A stretch of 12,492 bases of DNA from NCBI GenBank assembly GCA_026394025.1, contig JAPKZC010000989.1, positions 1 to 12,492 on the forward strand, written 5' to 3'. A program made the position numbers and the translations under genes. A model generated the notes under the pieces. That model was not told the DNA's origin. It made no database searches and saw only the letters and a list, made by a program, of their open reading frames with translations. This stretch comes from Candidatus Solibacter sp. Lineage in GTDB: Bacteria; Acidobacteriota; Terriglobia; Bryobacterales; Bryobacteraceae. Below, piece after piece: positions 11,599-12,492 of the stretch (positions are counted from its first letter, which is position 1; every line of letters starts with the position of its first letter).

Positions 11599-12492
11599 CT
11601 AGCGGCGGTAAATCTCGATCACCGGCGCGTCTTTCACAATGATGGTCTTTTCCAAAGAATATACTATGCCGAGCCGCGCCGCCCGATTGACCGCGGTTTG
11701 CGCCGCGGCGCCCCCCATCGCGACCACCCACGGCTCGTGCAGAAAGAGTTCGGGACGGCTCACGGCGGCATCGAAAGGCAGCCCGTTATCGGGGGTGAAG
11801 GTCTCCCGCAGAGGGATGCCGAGCGTGCGATACACGCCCGTGAGATCGCCGAATCCGGTGAGTATGCCGGAACCGCGGACGTAGCGCGGGCGCAGGTAGT
11901 CGGCGGTCTGCCGGGTCCATTCCCTGCGCGCCACTGAATTGACGCGCGATTCTTCCCAGGTGACCCAGTTTGCTGGCTGCGGATGCGCTATCCACGGGAC
12001 GACGGCGGCGAGAATCGCCAGCAGCGCCACCGCGGCGCGCAGCGGCCGGGGGACCACGCTGACCAACCCGGCGCCGGCCAGCGCGAACAGCGGCAACACG
12101 GCCATCCCATAGCGGCTGTTGTAGTAGGAAAATGGCGGGAGCACCGGAAGGAAGAGCGGCGTGCCGCCGGAGATGCGCATGCTCCAGATGTAGAAAATCC
12201 CGGGTAGCGCCAACAGCAGCAGCGGCCAAAAGGCGCGGCGAAAAAGCACGGCCAGCGTTCCGGCGAGCGCCATTAGCGGCAGGCAAGGGCCCGCGCAGAG
12301 CTGCGCTGCGGTCCGGTAATAAAGAAAAGCCTCGCGCCAATCGTTCCTACCCGGGTAGGCTGCGTTGCCCTGAATGGCGCGCGGCGAGTAGGGTCCCCGG
12401 TAAAAGGCCAGTGCATCTCCCGTAAGCCACCAGTGGTGCCCCAGGGTGAAGAGCGGACCGAATCCGGCCAGCAGGCTGAAGAGCAGGGCGGA
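11599..12492 (-). CDS. C-terminal part of a polytopic membrane protein, GT39/ArnT-like (5' end outside window)
   Basis: The frame is open from the window edge to a TAG at 11601-11599, giving at least 297 residues; the first internal ATG at 12273 is not the start. Several membrane segments are visible, for example LLFSLLAGFGPLFTLG near the window edge, FWPLLLLALPGIFYIW, AVLPLFALAGAGLVSVV and AAVALLAILAAVVPWI. The phrase YYNSRYGMAVLPLFALAG resembles the R-Y-x-x-x-x-L-P segment of membrane mannosyl/arabinosyl-type glycosyltransferases (GT39/GT83), which use lipid-linked sugar donors. A soluble C-terminal domain of about 140 residues follows (G-F-G-D-L-T-G-V-Y-R-T, then ending V-I-E-I-Y-R-R). The catalytic N-terminal loop with its acidic residues lies outside the window, so the family call is tentative. 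Confidence 0.75.
   Translation of the reverse strand, partial: SALLFSLLAGFGPLFTLGHHWWLTGDALAFYRGPYSPRAIQGNAAYPGRNDWREAFLYYRTAAQLCAGPCLPLMALAGTLAVLFRRAFWPLLLLALPGIFYIWSMRISGGTPLFLPVLPPFSYYNSRYGMAVLPLFALAGAGLVSVVPRPLRAAVALLAILAAVVPWIAHPQPANWVTWEESRVNSVARREWTRQTADYLRPRYVRGSGILTGFGDLTGVYRTLGIPLRETFTPDNGLPFDAAVSRPELFLHEPWVVAMGGAAAQTAVNRAARLGIVYSLEKTIIVKDAPVIEIYRR

Noticed and set aside
11246..11731. N-terminal extension of DapF giving a 434-aa protein
   Set aside because: The extra part is Arg/His/Gly-rich, has no DapF homology and is the shadow of the YbjQ gene and upstream repeat; DapF normally starts at M-K-[IL]-P-F-x-K.

Overview
The window looks like part of a chromosome from a moderately GC-rich Gram-negative, exopolysaccharide-producing bacterium. 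My best guess is an Acidobacterium of the Solibacter/Bryobacter kind. The grounds are two PEP-CTERM proteins, large multidomain glycosyltransferases, a DapF of unusual type, and a purine-rich intergenic repeat (CAGAGACGCAGA type) that I recall from such genomes. The taxonomic call is inference; there is no rRNA or other marker gene here.

Layout. (1) 1-7507, plus strand: a glycan-assembly and decoration block. It starts with the C-terminal end of a coiled-coil protein cut by the window edge (1-719). A 391-bp spacer follows with a probable decayed methyltransferase start. Then come a SAM methyltransferase fused to a beta-rich domain and a long coiled coil (1111-2853), a TylF-type O-methyltransferase (2856-3623), and a 1272-aa protein with three successive glycosyltransferase domains (3689-7507). 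(2) 7508-10378, plus strand: a 190-bp AT-richer spacer with a possible sigma-54 promoter, then a small secreted PEP-CTERM protein (7699-8331), a secreted PEP-CTERM protein with a legumain/caspase-like His-Cys peptidase fold (8366-9283), and a FemAB/GNAT-like protein (9287-10378). (3) 10427-12492, minus strand, convergent with the rest: a polytopic membrane protein cut by the window edge, a short YbjQ-family protein, and a diaminopimelate epimerase homologue overlapping it by 4 bp.

How the genes may work together. The partial protein, the methyltransferase/coiled-coil protein and the triple glycosyltransferase end in the same short basic tail (S-x-x-W-R-x-x-x-P-L-R). The two coiled-coil proteins are about 74% identical over their last 138 residues. 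The methyltransferase and the triple glycosyltransferase also share a beta-rich accessory domain. This suggests a set of enzymes built from interchangeable targeting parts and assembled on one scaffold at the membrane, making a methylated surface glycan. A methyltransferase on a coiled coil of variable length beside a multi-domain polymerase recalls the WbdD-WbdA chain-length ruler of E. coli O9a, and the 42-residue (six-heptad) tandem repeat in the first protein fits that idea. This is a hypothesis only. The PEP-CTERM pair and the FemAB-like gene fit the exosortase/exopolysaccharide context, though no exosortase is in the window.

Most notable points: the DapF homologue has serine at both positions where the family has its catalytic cysteines; the PEP-CTERM protein appears to be a clan CD cysteine peptidase; and the coiled-coil/tail modules are shared and duplicated.
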